The position numbers were made by a program, and so were the translations under genes. The notes under the pieces are model-generated. The model searched no databases and was not told the origin of the DNA. It was given only the letters and a program-made list of their open reading frames with translations. A stretch of 34,387 nucleotides of DNA from DASZXJ01 sp035545895. GTDB lineage: Bacteria; Planctomycetota; Phycisphaerae; Tepidisphaerales; Tepidisphaeraceae. Positions 13,068 to 22,524 of this stretch are shown piece after piece. Position 1 is the stretch's first letter; each line of letters begins with the position of its first letter. Location of the stretch: positions 1 through 34,387 of the forward strand of contig DASZXJ010000052.1 in NCBI GenBank assembly GCA_035545895.1. Reading direction: 5' to 3'.

Positions 13068-16000
13068 TTAATTCTGACGATCAGAAAGGGCTTGGAAGTA
13101 AGCATCGAGCGCGTCTTTGAATGCGGGCGGCTCGGGCTCTGTGGCGGCGTTCTCAAGATAGGTGTTCCACGAGCGTTCGAGATCGTTGGCGTCGCCTGGA
13201 TCGGTGTTTGCCAGCGTTTGCGGGAGTGATAATCCGAAGTTTTCGCCGACGAGCCGCGCACGGAAGAGACGTTCGATCGGATCATCCCAGGTCGATTGAA
13301 AATCGAGCGCGCTCGTTTGCCGGCCAGGTCGAGTTGAAGGGCGCGTTGCAGCAGGCAGTCGCTGGGCAAACCACTTCGCGACAATGGCCGGATCGCGCTC
13401 GATAAGCTGCTGGCGCGCATCCCGAAGCGATTGCTGCGACGCCGACGCCGCCAGTCGCACTTCGGGCGCGCACCGACGAATCTCAGCCAGATCGCGCTTT
13501 TGTACGGCGTTGCGCAGGTTGGTCAGCGATGCGATCAATTGCTGATCGATGGGAATCGCCGCGATATACCCTTCCGTTCCAGCCCGCCGAAGTTCGCGAG
13601 CCATCGCAATCGCCTGGGCGGGGTCCAACGATTCCGATGACGCAACGAGCGAGCGAATGCTTTCCTCATTCAGCGTGCGCATGGCTTCCACGGCGCTTTG
13701 CGCGACCGGTTGGCCCTCGGGAGCGCCAGACTCGGATTCGTGGATTGCTTCGTCCAATCGACTGCGAGATTGTGCGCAGGCATCGGCGGCTTGCTCGACA
13801 GCGGCAAGTCGCTGAGGCAGCTCGGCCAGATATTGCTGCCATCGACGGACAATTTCGAATGCCGCATCACGCGAAGCATTCTTAGTATCAATGGGCGGTT
13901 TTGATGCTTCCTGCTTATCCAACACAACCCTTCCTTGCGCGAGCGCATTCAGTTCTCCGGCAAAGCCGACGAGCGACTCTCTCGCTGTTGCAATGGCCAC
14001 CTGCGATGAACGCGCATCGCGCTTCAAAAGCACTCCAACGGCAGTGGAAATCTCATTCAGCGACTGCGATGTCAATCGCGCCGAATTGGCGGGCGATGCC
14101 GCCAGACGAACCGCGCGCGAAGAAAGTTCCAAGTCCCGCGCATATACAATGTCACCATCCGCGCGCAAGGCCTCGCATTGGGCGGCCACCGATAATCGCT
14201 GCGGCACTGCCGTTAAGTCCTTGCCCGCAGAAGCAAGCCACTGCGCAACGACCGGAGCGAAATCAATGGGCAACGCGGCTTGCTCGAACTTTCGAGCGGA
14301 ATCCACTCGCGACTGAAGTTGTGCATCGAGATCGAGCGCCCGCGGCTCGAGTCCAAGCTGAAGCAGGTGAGTATCGAGTTCCTCTCGCAATCGATTGGAA
14401 TCCGGCGAATCAGTCAATACGGTCGCCGTCAACGCTCGTCTTTGGGCGAGAATCAATTCTCCTTCAATTCCGCGACACAGAAGATCGATCGATTGTTCAA
14501 CATCAGCGGCTCGCATCTGGATTGGAGCCAACCGCTTTTGCAGGACATCGGCGGATTCCTCAATGCCGCGCGAATAGGCCTGCTCCAGAGCGGTCGCCTG
14601 TAACTGGGCGGAATCGGCAAGTCCAGCGATTGCTCGCGAGATATCCTCACGATTCGAGTCAATGCCTGCTCGAATCAGGGTTCGAACCAGAACGGCGGAC
14701 GCTTCGGATGCCAAGGCGGTCTTTGCAAGCGACCGCTGACGTACAACGATGGGATCACCTTCCGCATGAGGTTCCAGAATTTGACGAGCCAGGTCTACGT
14801 TGGAATGCGCCGTCGCCGCGAGGCGCGACGCTTCGCGCAGATCAAAAACTCGCCGGTTCCAATCAACATCAACTAATTCAGAAGTCACGAGAAATTGCAC
14901 GGGCGATGCAACAGTGGATTGACCGGCGAGATCCTTGGCAACGAGACTGACATCGACAATCTGCCCTGGCTTGGCGTTCAGGGTCGGTAGATCGAGTTTG
15001 AATTCGCCTGTCGCTTGTCGAAGGTCGGACATCAACAGCGCATGTTGGTCAACCGTCTTGTCCTGGATATCGAATTTCGCTTCGAGCGTTGACATGCCGT
15101 AGTCGTCGCTTGCCTGATAGCTGATCCATGCGGATTGCTCGAAGCCAAGAAGGGAAAAGCCGGGAGATGTGAGCAATCGAACAATGGGGGGATTGTCATG
15201 GATGCTGTGAATCCGCAGGCTGTCAAGACTGCCGCCTCGAACGCCGCGCTCGCTGATCATTTCAACACTGATGTTCACATCTTCGGTGAGGGTGAATTCG
15301 AACGTCCGAGTTTGGGGGTCCACTCTTTTTCGTGCAACCTGTCGTTGCCCATTGATAACGAACCACGCCGAACGAACTGGCTCTGTGGCAACAACGGTTA
15401 ACCGGACGGTGGTTCCGGCGGGCGCTTCAAGCACACCCTGGGCTCGATTGATAGTCAACTGCGATTTGGCAACGTAACCAGGATAAGTGAATCGTACCTT
15501 GATTTCGCGCGGGATTGGAGGCTGCTGCACGCGGATGTGATATGGACCGGCCGTTGCATCGCCGGCTCGAATTTCGTAAGTCACGTCGCGATTCAGCGCA
15601 GCCAGAGATCTCGTCCATGTTCCGTCGGGGTTCGGTGCCATTCCATTGGAAACCCAGTCCTGGCCATCGGTCATGGTCCTGAGAACGACATTGTCGCCCA
15701 TCGGCAATTTTACGCGCGCCTGAATGGTTACCGAGTTGCCCTGCGAGACCTCCATATTGCCGCTCACCATCAATATGCGTGTTGTCGTCGCCGGCGCGAT
15801 CGGAGAAATCGGATCAAGCTGGCGAGCAATCAGGCGCGGAAAATCAAATGAGGGCAACAGTGCGAGCGATGACATTGCAATGAGTTCAACGAAGACCGCA
15901 ATCCACGCTCGAATTGACGGCCTCCATTGAACGAGTTTCGCGGGGTCATGGACCTTCAACTTCAGTTCCAGTTCTTTACGCATCTCAACGATCAGTTGTT

Positions 16001-16355
16001 GCGATGCGTTGACAGTGGCGGCACTCATTTGGGAAACAACCGTGGACAATATCCCGTCAAATCCGGGTTCTCGCTGCTCAACTTGTCTTGCAGCCAATTG
16101 CCAGTCGATCTGCCGCCGGAAGATTGCCCGCAACGGACGAATGTGCATCACCACGACCAGGGCCATCAGCAATGCCAGCAGGAATTCACGCGTCAGGTTC
16201 GACAGATTGACGAACCGATCCACCACCGCCCATGCGGTCATCCAGAGCATTGACAGGGCCAATGTCAGCGCCAGCGCGCGGAGGATTGCGGCCATTCGCC
16301 TGCGATGGACAAATCGAAGTATTGCCTTCCTGATGTTCGAGGGCAGTGGGTCCAT
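13068..16355 (-). CDS. DUF4175-like large membrane protein, last gene of MoxR operon
   Basis: This is a 1095-aa protein. The N-terminus has two membrane segments (about 22-47 and 56-76), then a juxtamembrane helix (QIDWQLAARQVEQREPGFDG) and a third membrane segment near 147-170. A long extracytoplasmic region follows, with Ig-like beta domains to about residue 470. From there to the end it is almost entirely alpha-helical and rich in Ala, Arg and Gln. This is the layout of the DUF4175-like proteins that accompany MoxR/VWA genes in planctomycetes; no catalytic function is known. The ATG at 16355 is one base after the upstream TGA (TGACATG), so translation is coupled. The open frame to 16457 is the overlap with the upstream gene. 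Confidence 0.78.
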   Translation of the reverse strand: MDPLPSNIRKAILRFVHRRRMAAILRALALTLALSMLWMTAWAVVDRFVNLSNLTREFLLALLMALVVVMHIRPLRAIFRRQIDWQLAARQVEQREPGFDGILSTVVSQMSAATVNASQQLIVEMRKELELKLKVHDPAKLVQWRPSIRAWIAVFVELIAMSSLALLPSFDFPRLIARQLDPISPIAPATTTRILMVSGNMEVSQGNSVTIQARVKLPMGDNVVLRTMTDGQDWVSNGMAPNPDGTWTRSLAALNRDVTYEIRAGDATAGPYHIRVQQPPIPREIKVRFTYPGYVAKSQLTINRAQGVLEAPAGTTVRLTVVATEPVRSAWFVINGQRQVARKRVDPQTRTFEFTLTEDVNISVEMISERGVRGGSLDSLRIHSIHDNPPIVRLLTSPGFSLLGFEQSAWISYQASDDYGMSTLEAKFDIQDKTVDQHALLMSDLRQATGEFKLDLPTLNAKPGQIVDVSLVAKDLAGQSTVASPVQFLVTSELVDVDWNRRVFDLREASRLAATAHSNVDLARQILEPHAEGDPIVVRQRSLAKTALASEASAVLVRTLIRAGIDSNREDISRAIAGLADSAQLQATALEQAYSRGIEESADVLQKRLAPIQMRAADVEQSIDLLCRGIEGELILAQRRALTATVLTDSPDSNRLREELDTHLLQLGLEPRALDLDAQLQSRVDSARKFEQAALPIDFAPVVAQWLASAGKDLTAVPQRLSVAAQCEALRADGDIVYARDLELSSRAVRLAASPANSARLTSQSLNEISTAVGVLLKRDARSSQVAIATARESLVGFAGELNALAQGRVVLDKQEASKPPIDTKNASRDAAFEIVRRWQQYLAELPQRLAAVEQAADACAQSRSRLDEAIHESESGAPEGQPVAQSAVEAMRTLNEESIRSLVASSESLDPAQAIAMARELRRAGTEGYIAAIPIDQQLIASLTNLRNAVQKRDLAEIRRCAPEVRLAASASQQSLRDARQQLIERDPAIVAKWFAQRLPAATRPSTRPGRQTSALDFQSTWDDPIERLFRARLVGENFGLSLPQTLANTDPGDANDLERSWNTYLENAATEPEPPAFKDALDAYFQALSDRQN

Positions 16356-16356
16356 G

Positions 16357-18876
16357 TCACACCAATCCTGCCCTTTTACGAAGCGACCATTCCAACCCGA
16401 GGCATGCGAGCACAAACGCGAAGAGGTACGGACTATCCCACAAGGTTCGCTCGGCAAATCGGGGTTCCTGCCCTTTCACTTTAATCAGCCGTTCAACCAA
16501 AGCGTCGATATTATCCAGTCCGAAAACGTCGTTGCGCGATCCGGTGGCCTGGATCAGCGGAACATCGCTCCCTGCGAGGTCTCGCATCTCACGTTCAAAA
16601 GTCGATTCAACGCGAATCGGAAGCGACAAGCTGTGCGAGGCATTGTCCCAAACGAGTCGAAGTTCATCACTTCCTGCCTGAAGATCGGAAAGCACGAAAT
16701 CAAAACGGCCGGCATTTTGAGACTGAGGCGGGATTTCCTGAACTCCGGCAGGATCGCCTTCGCGCCAAATCTGGAGGATTGCCGGAACCGTGGCGTCGGA
16801 TGGCATCCGTGTGCGAACGTGCAAGGGTGTTCCAGGCTCAAGTTCCAGCTTATCAGCGTCCAAAGCATATTGGCCGCTGGTTACGGAATATGGAGGCTGG
16901 ACCATGTACTGGATGAAATGTCGCCAGAATTCGGAAGGCAGGCGCACAGCGGCATCGCGCCATCGCCACATCTCATCGACTCCAAGAAAGTATGCTCTTC
17001 CCGGACCGATTGAAAGCTCGCTCAGGATCGGCTGAGTTGATTCACGTTCAACGAGCAGGGACCGTGCACCGGCCCGAAGCGGAGGCAATGAAAGGAATCG
17101 AAACATCGCCGGCAGCTCGTCCCATGAAACAGGATATTCTCCCCAATTGCTCTGCCATGGCGGATACTGAATTGCTTCTGCAGCGGGGACCATGTGGAAC
17201 ACGGGTTCCTGTCCCGGCCAGCTCCGCAGTGAAGGCATTGACTCAGGTCGCCAAGGCACAAGCCCCCCGCCGGTCGGATGAGATGCATAGCCAGCCGCAA
17301 TGGCCGGCTGACCCGTGGCGATGAGCACACTGCCGCCCCTTTGCCGCAGCAACTGGTTCAACGCATCCCACTGCCGTGCATTCAAGCCGGCAGCGGGCAA
17401 TTCACTGAGGATCACCAAATCCTGACCAAGGATTTGGTCCGCCGAGGCGGTTGTTCGCCCATCAACGGAAACAGGGGCCATGAGCACGTATTCGGGCTTG
17501 TCTAGGAACAGTTGTTTGAAGAACTGACTGCTTGGATTGTCCGCACTACTCAACAATGCTACATGTAGCGGATCAGCAATGACCTTGATCAGTTTGTGAG
17601 CCTGGTTGTTATCCGATGTGATTTCGCCTTCAAGCGGCGAGACATTTAGGGTTATTTCCTGAATGCCGGGACGATTCGCGGTCAATGAAAATTGAGCGAA
17701 ACCTGAATTGCCGCTGATTGTTACAGGTTTGGAAAGATATTGCTCGCCTGACTCAACAACCACTTGCGCCACTTGGCCGTCGAACCGAACAGCTTGGACT
17801 TCAACCCGAATCTGAATTGTCTCGCCAAGAAATGCGGTGGTCGGCAACGCAACTGTCCCTAATGAAAGATCTCGCTGTCCCGGGGCGGCCATATTGATCG
17901 CGTAGGTTGGAATATCCGAAAGCGGAGGCGTATCGATTGCCCGGCCTGCAATGTTCCCGCCATCAGACAATATCACGATGGCGCCGATGGGTTGTCCCGT
18001 CATGCGCTGGCGCAAGTCGCCAAGCACCACGGGCAGGTCACTTCCAGTGCCTTCAGCCGGTATTTGCTCGATCGGAGTTGAAATCGGCACCAGCGATTGA
18101 TCGAACCCAAATACCCGGATCCGTCGTTCGCCCGCCAATCGATTGATCAGACCCGATTTTGCAATCAATGCCTGACGTGCAAGATTGATGCGGGGTTCGA
18201 GCGCGATGTCGCGACAAATATTGCGAACTTCGGCGTTTTGCGAGTACAGCTGGGCGTCACTGACTGATTGCATTTCTTCAATGCGTTCGAGCACCTGCGA
18301 AATGCGAGCCGGGGCAACGTCGCTATCGATTTGCAATGTCAAACCGGCGAGCGCCTCCGGGGAAACTTTCACGGCGGCGGCAACTCGGGATTTCATTTCG
18401 CTGCTTGCGTCGCGCAATCGCGCATCAGCTGCTTCAATGCCTCGACCGGCAAGGCGTGCATATTCCAACTCTGCTTTCGATCGCCCGATTTCCTCGGCAA
18501 TTTCTCGAAGATCATCGATCTGGGTTCGAAGATCACTCAAAGACGAGGGCCGAACGGATTCCGAGATCAATCCCAACGACGCCGCAAGCTTGACCAGTTG
18601 TGCGGGTGATCGTCCTTTATCGACCACGCTCATGCTTTTGGATTGATCGATCAAAACCACAACGATGCCGCGCTGCTCATCGCGGATCGGGGTCAAGATC
18701 ACTGGCCTTAAAATTGACACGACCAAAACGGCCAGTGCCGTCATTCGCAAAACCGGAAGCCAGTAAAAGTTGCTTTGCCCACGATATATCAGCAGGACAC
18801 CCGCCAGCAACGCCGCCAGCGTTATCGCAACCAGCCAAATCCACTGCGGGCTTTGCCATTGAATGCGCCAAATCAT
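16357..18876 (-). CDS. Membrane VWA-domain protein with glutamine-amidotransferase-like part
   Basis: This 839-aa protein has two N-terminal membrane helices (about 12-30 and 42-62) and a VWA-type domain. Its metal site is LIDQSKSMS (Asp77, Ser79, Ser81), with a later ILSDGGN segment. Between these VWA parts is a coiled-coil insertion (about 95-220). From about 350 there are beta-sandwich repeats (CARDB-like). At about 455-660 is a region like the class I glutamine amidotransferase-like fold seen in such VWA proteins, without an obvious catalytic Cys. A last membrane helix lies near 813-830. VWA/MIDAS domains mediate metal-dependent protein contacts, so with MoxR it would be a substrate or effector of the ATPase. 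Its start overlaps the upstream stop by 4 bases. Confidence 0.8.
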   Translation of the reverse strand: MIWRIQWQSPQWIWLVAITLAALLAGVLLIYRGQSNFYWLPVLRMTALAVLVVSILRPVILTPIRDEQRGIVVVLIDQSKSMSVVDKGRSPAQLVKLAASLGLISESVRPSSLSDLRTQIDDLREIAEEIGRSKAELEYARLAGRGIEAADARLRDASSEMKSRVAAAVKVSPEALAGLTLQIDSDVAPARISQVLERIEEMQSVSDAQLYSQNAEVRNICRDIALEPRINLARQALIAKSGLINRLAGERRIRVFGFDQSLVPISTPIEQIPAEGTGSDLPVVLGDLRQRMTGQPIGAIVILSDGGNIAGRAIDTPPLSDIPTYAINMAAPGQRDLSLGTVALPTTAFLGETIQIRVEVQAVRFDGQVAQVVVESGEQYLSKPVTISGNSGFAQFSLTANRPGIQEITLNVSPLEGEITSDNNQAHKLIKVIADPLHVALLSSADNPSSQFFKQLFLDKPEYVLMAPVSVDGRTTASADQILGQDLVILSELPAAGLNARQWDALNQLLRQRGGSVLIATGQPAIAAGYASHPTGGGLVPWRPESMPSLRSWPGQEPVFHMVPAAEAIQYPPWQSNWGEYPVSWDELPAMFRFLSLPPLRAGARSLLVERESTQPILSELSIGPGRAYFLGVDEMWRWRDAAVRLPSEFWRHFIQYMVQPPYSVTSGQYALDADKLELEPGTPLHVRTRMPSDATVPAILQIWREGDPAGVQEIPPQSQNAGRFDFVLSDLQAGSDELRLVWDNASHSLSLPIRVESTFEREMRDLAGSDVPLIQATGSRNDVFGLDNIDALVERLIKVKGQEPRFAERTLWDSPYLFAFVLACLGLEWSLRKRAGLV

Positions 18877-21041
18877 TCGAGCGCCTCTTCAAATGATTTA
18901 CTCCAAACTCTGGACAATGCCATTTCGATCACCGCAAGGAGCAATACCACTCCCAGCAGCCACAGCCAAAGCTCGCGACGTCGGCGCACCGCGGCCATCC
19001 GGGCTGCGATGGATTGGGAATCCGAATCGATCCGCTCAAATCCCATGGATTTCTGATTTGTAATCCATTGCTCGGCAGTGAGATTCTTCAAATCCGACTC
19101 ATCGCGCAATGTTCGCACTTGAAATGGAATATCGCGCTGGCCGCCCGCGGTACGAACCGAAACCTGGTAGCGACCCGGCGGCAGAGGATTGGAAAATCGG
19201 GCTTCATATCCATCTCCGACCCGAATCAGATTGATCGGCGCGGAAAAAACGGGTGATCCCGAACCTGCGATCGTTCCCTGCAGGCCGATCGCATTGTCGA
19301 TCATGGCGTTAATCGGTTCGCCCGGCCAAAGATTCCGGTCAGGATATATCGTCGAACACATGTATCTGGCGATCGATTGCATCGTCGATAAGAAAAATCC
19401 GGACATCGGCAGCGCACTCCAGTTCGCATTGAGAGGCAACGTGAAAAGCAACACCTTGCCTCTGCCGTAAGTTTGCTCGATCAAAAACGGCGAGCCGGAC
19501 GCAAAACGCCCAAGAACATGCGAATTGGTTTGAATTGCACCAGTTGGAAAATACCGCGCCACCGCGATTCGGGGAACGGGTTCTTCTCGGGCATTCAAGT
19601 AGTGAAACACTGGATGCGATAAATCCAAACCCAGGAGCCAGGTTGACTGCGAGCCATCACCCGCCACCGGCGTCTCCATTTCTGCCGGCGAAAGTCCCGT
19701 CGCATCTCTCCACAACAGCGAATTGAAATCATCGACGCGTGTCAGGTTTCCGGGAGAAATGATCAATCCGCCTCCGCCATACGCAAATTGTTCAAGCTGT
19801 CGAACCTGATCCGAAGTCAATTGGGGAATGTTTGCAAGAATGACAATGTGCCAGCGATCACGATTCAGTGTCGGCCAGGCATCCATCCCGACGACTTGAA
19901 CGTTGGCCAGATCAGCGCCTCGACGTTCCGATGCTGAAAAAGGCGCCAGCGCCAACCGGATAAAATCCGCCGAATTCTGCGGCTGAAACTCCGACGGTGG
20001 AGAATCGTCGCCGCTGACAACGAGAATTCCGATGGGATCAATCACCTCAATTGCCGCGTTCGCGAAATCATCGCTGGCTATTCCAGACTTGACGATTCGT
20101 GCCGTTATTGTTTTTGGTCCGGACGATGCAAAGACGATTGGACAGTGAACCGCTTTAAGCTCGGCGGAATCAAGATTGGTGACTGTTGCGTATAACTCAC
20201 GATTGTCCTCCAGAATCGCCAAGCGCAGGTTCGCAACAGGTATCGTATCGTAGTTTCGAACATTCACTTCGACATCGGCGGCAATGTCCCTCACGACCGG
20301 CGTATTAACAATCCGCACCGATTCGACGGAAACATTGGAAGTTTGTTCGCCTCCGATTGGGATGACGGTCAATCCGGGCATCCGGCCGTTTGAATCGGCA
20401 GCCATCGACTGCCATGCCTTGGTGTCCAATCCGGCGGGTCGCCAGTTAGAAGCTTGTTGATCGGTGATGACGACAATATGTTTGATTGGCGCGCGAGACC
20501 GGCGCAATTCTGTCGCTGCCGATATCAGCGCAGCATTGATATCCGCGCGGCCCGAAACCGTTTGAATGCCTTCAATTCGCGTCGCAATGGATTGGAGATC
20601 CGTGGTAATCGGGTGCGGCGAATTGCCGGTATCCGGCATTTGGATCAAAGCGGCTTCATCCCCACGCTTGAGATTGCTGATCACGTTCAATGCCGCCTTG
20701 ATGGCTGCCTGCAGTCGTGTTGGACCGCTTTCCGACAACTCCATGCTTGCGGAATGGTCAACCAGGATCATTGTGCAGGCCGGACTATCCTGCGAAACGC
20801 CCGCCGGCCCCACGACCGGTCTGGCCATCGCAACGGCGAGCGCCGTGACCATCGCCATTCGAATGACAAGAAGGAAGTATTCCTTAACTTTTGAGATGCG
20901 CGATCGCGAACCATCGGAGCCATAAAGAAACAACATGGCTCCCCATCGCACATTCCGATACCGAGCACGATTCAGCAGGTGCAGCAGCAGCGGAAGCAGC
21001 GCTCCTGCCAGGCCAGCCAGCATTGTCACGTTCAAAAACAT
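18873..21041 (-). CDS. BatA-type aerotolerance/VWA membrane protein
   Basis: This 722-aa protein begins with the BatA N-terminal domain (residues 1-76): MFLNVTMLAGLAGALLPLLL, then the HLLNRARYRNVRWGAM loop and a second membrane helix ending VAMARP. A VWA domain follows with MIDAS residues Asp95-x-Ser97-x-Ser99 (LVDHSASM) and a later IVVITDQQASN. After about 270 come beta-sandwich domains and a glutamine-amidotransferase-like region (about 345-560). A C-terminal helix (ELWLWLLGVVLLLAVIEMAL) anchors the end. It is paralogous in layout to the next gene. ATG 21041 is 3 bases after the DUF58 stop, and its stop overlaps the next ATG, so the genes are one operon. Confidence 0.85.
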   Translation of the reverse strand: MFLNVTMLAGLAGALLPLLLHLLNRARYRNVRWGAMLFLYGSDGSRSRISKVKEYFLLVIRMAMVTALAVAMARPVVGPAGVSQDSPACTMILVDHSASMELSESGPTRLQAAIKAALNVISNLKRGDEAALIQMPDTGNSPHPITTDLQSIATRIEGIQTVSGRADINAALISAATELRRSRAPIKHIVVITDQQASNWRPAGLDTKAWQSMAADSNGRMPGLTVIPIGGEQTSNVSVESVRIVNTPVVRDIAADVEVNVRNYDTIPVANLRLAILEDNRELYATVTNLDSAELKAVHCPIVFASSGPKTITARIVKSGIASDDFANAAIEVIDPIGILVVSGDDSPPSEFQPQNSADFIRLALAPFSASERRGADLANVQVVGMDAWPTLNRDRWHIVILANIPQLTSDQVRQLEQFAYGGGGLIISPGNLTRVDDFNSLLWRDATGLSPAEMETPVAGDGSQSTWLLGLDLSHPVFHYLNAREEPVPRIAVARYFPTGAIQTNSHVLGRFASGSPFLIEQTYGRGKVLLFTLPLNANWSALPMSGFFLSTMQSIARYMCSTIYPDRNLWPGEPINAMIDNAIGLQGTIAGSGSPVFSAPINLIRVGDGYEARFSNPLPPGRYQVSVRTAGGQRDIPFQVRTLRDESDLKNLTAEQWITNQKSMGFERIDSDSQSIAARMAAVRRRRELWLWLLGVVLLLAVIEMALSRVWSKSFEEALE

Positions 21042-21044
21042 GAC

Positions 21045-21938
21045 TTATCCTCGCTGCAATCGTCGTGTCAAAAACCAGACCAGCGCGCTGTCCAGGGGCA
21101 GGTCGGTCGTCAATTGTGCGAATTCGACTCCCAGGGTCCGGCAGGCGACTTTTAATTGCTCCTGATGCCGCTTGAAATTGCGCAAATAACTGTTTCTTAA
21201 TAGCACCGCATCGATCAGGCTCGAACGCTCTCCTTCAAGCCCATTGAACCGAAAGAACCCTCGAAAGGGAAACTGAATTTCGTCGGGGTCAAGTACCTGC
21301 ATCACGATGACTTCATGCCGTTCATAGCGAAGCCTGGCCAGGCCTTCCCGAATCCGCGGAATGGGAGCGAACAAATCTGAAACCAATATGACCAGCGAGC
21401 GGCGTTCAAGACGGTCCGCCAATCCATGCATCGCTGCCGCGGGATCCGAATAGCCGGCAGGTCTGCCGTTCTCCAGCAATTCGATGATGCGTGACAACTG
21501 TATTCGGTACGATTGCGGCTTTAACCATTGTTCGATCCCGTTGCCGAACATGGCCAGTCCCACGCTTTCGGCCTGCGCCAGCATGAGATAGGCAAGCGCC
21601 GCGGTTGCCCGCGCGCCATATTCGTATTTGGAACCCAATCGGCTGCCATAGGACAATGAACCGCTGCGATCCATCAGGATCGCCGCTCGAAGATTGGTTT
21701 CCTCCTGAAATTCGCGAATGTAATGCCGGTCGGTCCGGGCGAGCACCCGCCAGTCGATCCGTCGAGGCTCATCGCCGGCCACGTAACTTCTGTGTTGCCG
21801 AAATTCGACGCTCGCGCCTTTCAATTGGCTTCGATGAAGTCCGCCCGCCGTTCCCTCAACAATTCGCCGCGCGGTCAGCGAAAGCTTGTTCAATCGTTGA
21901 ATGAGGTTCGGATCGAGATATCGCGCCGCTGAACTCAT
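21045..21938 (-). CDS. DUF58 protein (VWA-like), partner of MoxR
   Basis: This is a 297-aa soluble protein of the DUF58 family. The signature GDEPRRIDWRVLART (residues 55-69) is followed by the VWA-like strand AAILMDRSGSLSYGS (85-99), with the metal-site motif DRSGS. A second strand, SLVILVSDLF, comes later. DUF58 proteins occur next to MoxR ATPases and are thought to act with them in assembling or maturing envelope protein complexes. I chose ATG 21938, with GGGAG about 9 bases upstream. The frame is open to 22010, but that stretch overlaps the membrane segment of the upstream pseudokinase gene. It is 16 bases from the upstream stop and 3 from the downstream start. Confidence 0.9.
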   Translation of the reverse strand: MSSAARYLDPNLIQRLNKLSLTARRIVEGTAGGLHRSQLKGASVEFRQHRSYVAGDEPRRIDWRVLARTDRHYIREFQEETNLRAAILMDRSGSLSYGSRLGSKYEYGARATAALAYLMLAQAESVGLAMFGNGIEQWLKPQSYRIQLSRIIELLENGRPAGYSDPAAAMHGLADRLERRSLVILVSDLFAPIPRIREGLARLRYERHEVIVMQVLDPDEIQFPFRGFFRFNGLEGERSSLIDAVLLRNSYLRNFKRHQEQLKVACRTLGVEFAQLTTDLPLDSALVWFLTRRLQRG

Positions 21939-21954
21939 TTGCGCAAGCTCCCCG

Positions 21955-22524
21955 TTAATCGCGAACCAGCCACAGAACCCCAAAGAAAATAGCCACGCCA
22001 CAAAGAGCAACCACGATGCTCCACATATACGCGATCAGCCTTGCCCGACGCTCCATCGGATCGGAATCTGTCGAAGCCGCATCGTCATCCGCTCCTGCAA
22101 CTTTTAATTGAAGAAGCAATTGATCCATTGATCGCGCATCCTGAGCGGCATCAGACCAAAGTAACGGACTGATATGAGTCAGACAGACTCGGCCTCGCTG
22201 GTCGATGATGACATTGCGCGAGTGAAGAGCCCCGTGAACAATTCCCTGCGCGTGCAGCGACGCAACCGCACGCGTCAACTCCCTTGCCACGCGCTCCCGC
22301 TCTTGCTGTGTATGGGGTTGCGCCAGAAATTCCTCGAGCGACTTGCCCGGCACGAATTCCCATAGCAGGAACAAACCGCCATCGTCGCCTTCCACGCCAT
22401 GAAAGTTCGCGGCACCTGCAACCGGCAATTCGCGAATTCGCTGTAATCGTTCGATGATGCTGGGATGCAACTGTCCATCTAACAGGCAATCTTCGCCCAG
22501 CGGCTTTCGAATCAATCGATTCAT
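21955..22524 (-). CDS. Membrane-anchored protein pseudokinase (C-lobe only)
   Basis: This 189-aa protein resembles the C-lobe of a Ser/Thr protein kinase. The hinge-like segment LFLLWEFVPGKSLEEFL (51-67) is followed by the alpha-E/catalytic-loop region LHAQGIVHGALHSRNVIID (90-108). That aligns with the usual HRDLKPxN, but the catalytic Asp is replaced (His97-Gly-Ala99), while Asn104 is kept. The DFG position reads THI. The N-lobe lysine and glycine loop are absent, and a membrane helix (about 163-186) ends the protein. It cannot be a normal kinase and probably serves as a binding or scaffold module beside MoxR. The start overlaps the MoxR stop by 4 bases (ATGA). Recognition rests mainly on the catalytic-loop spacing. 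Confidence 0.7.
   Translation of the reverse strand: MNRLIRKPLGEDCLLDGQLHPSIIERLQRIRELPVAGAANFHGVEGDDGGLFLLWEFVPGKSLEEFLAQPHTQQERERVARELTRAVASLHAQGIVHGALHSRNVIIDQRGRVCLTHISPLLWSDAAQDARSMDQLLLQLKVAGADDDAASTDSDPMERRARLIAYMWSIVVALCGVAIFFGVLWLVRD

Noticed and set aside
13901..17013. Two long plus-strand frames (349 and 334 codons)
   Set aside because: Both are antisense to the DUF4175-like and VWA genes, which have consistent domain structure and operon overlaps.
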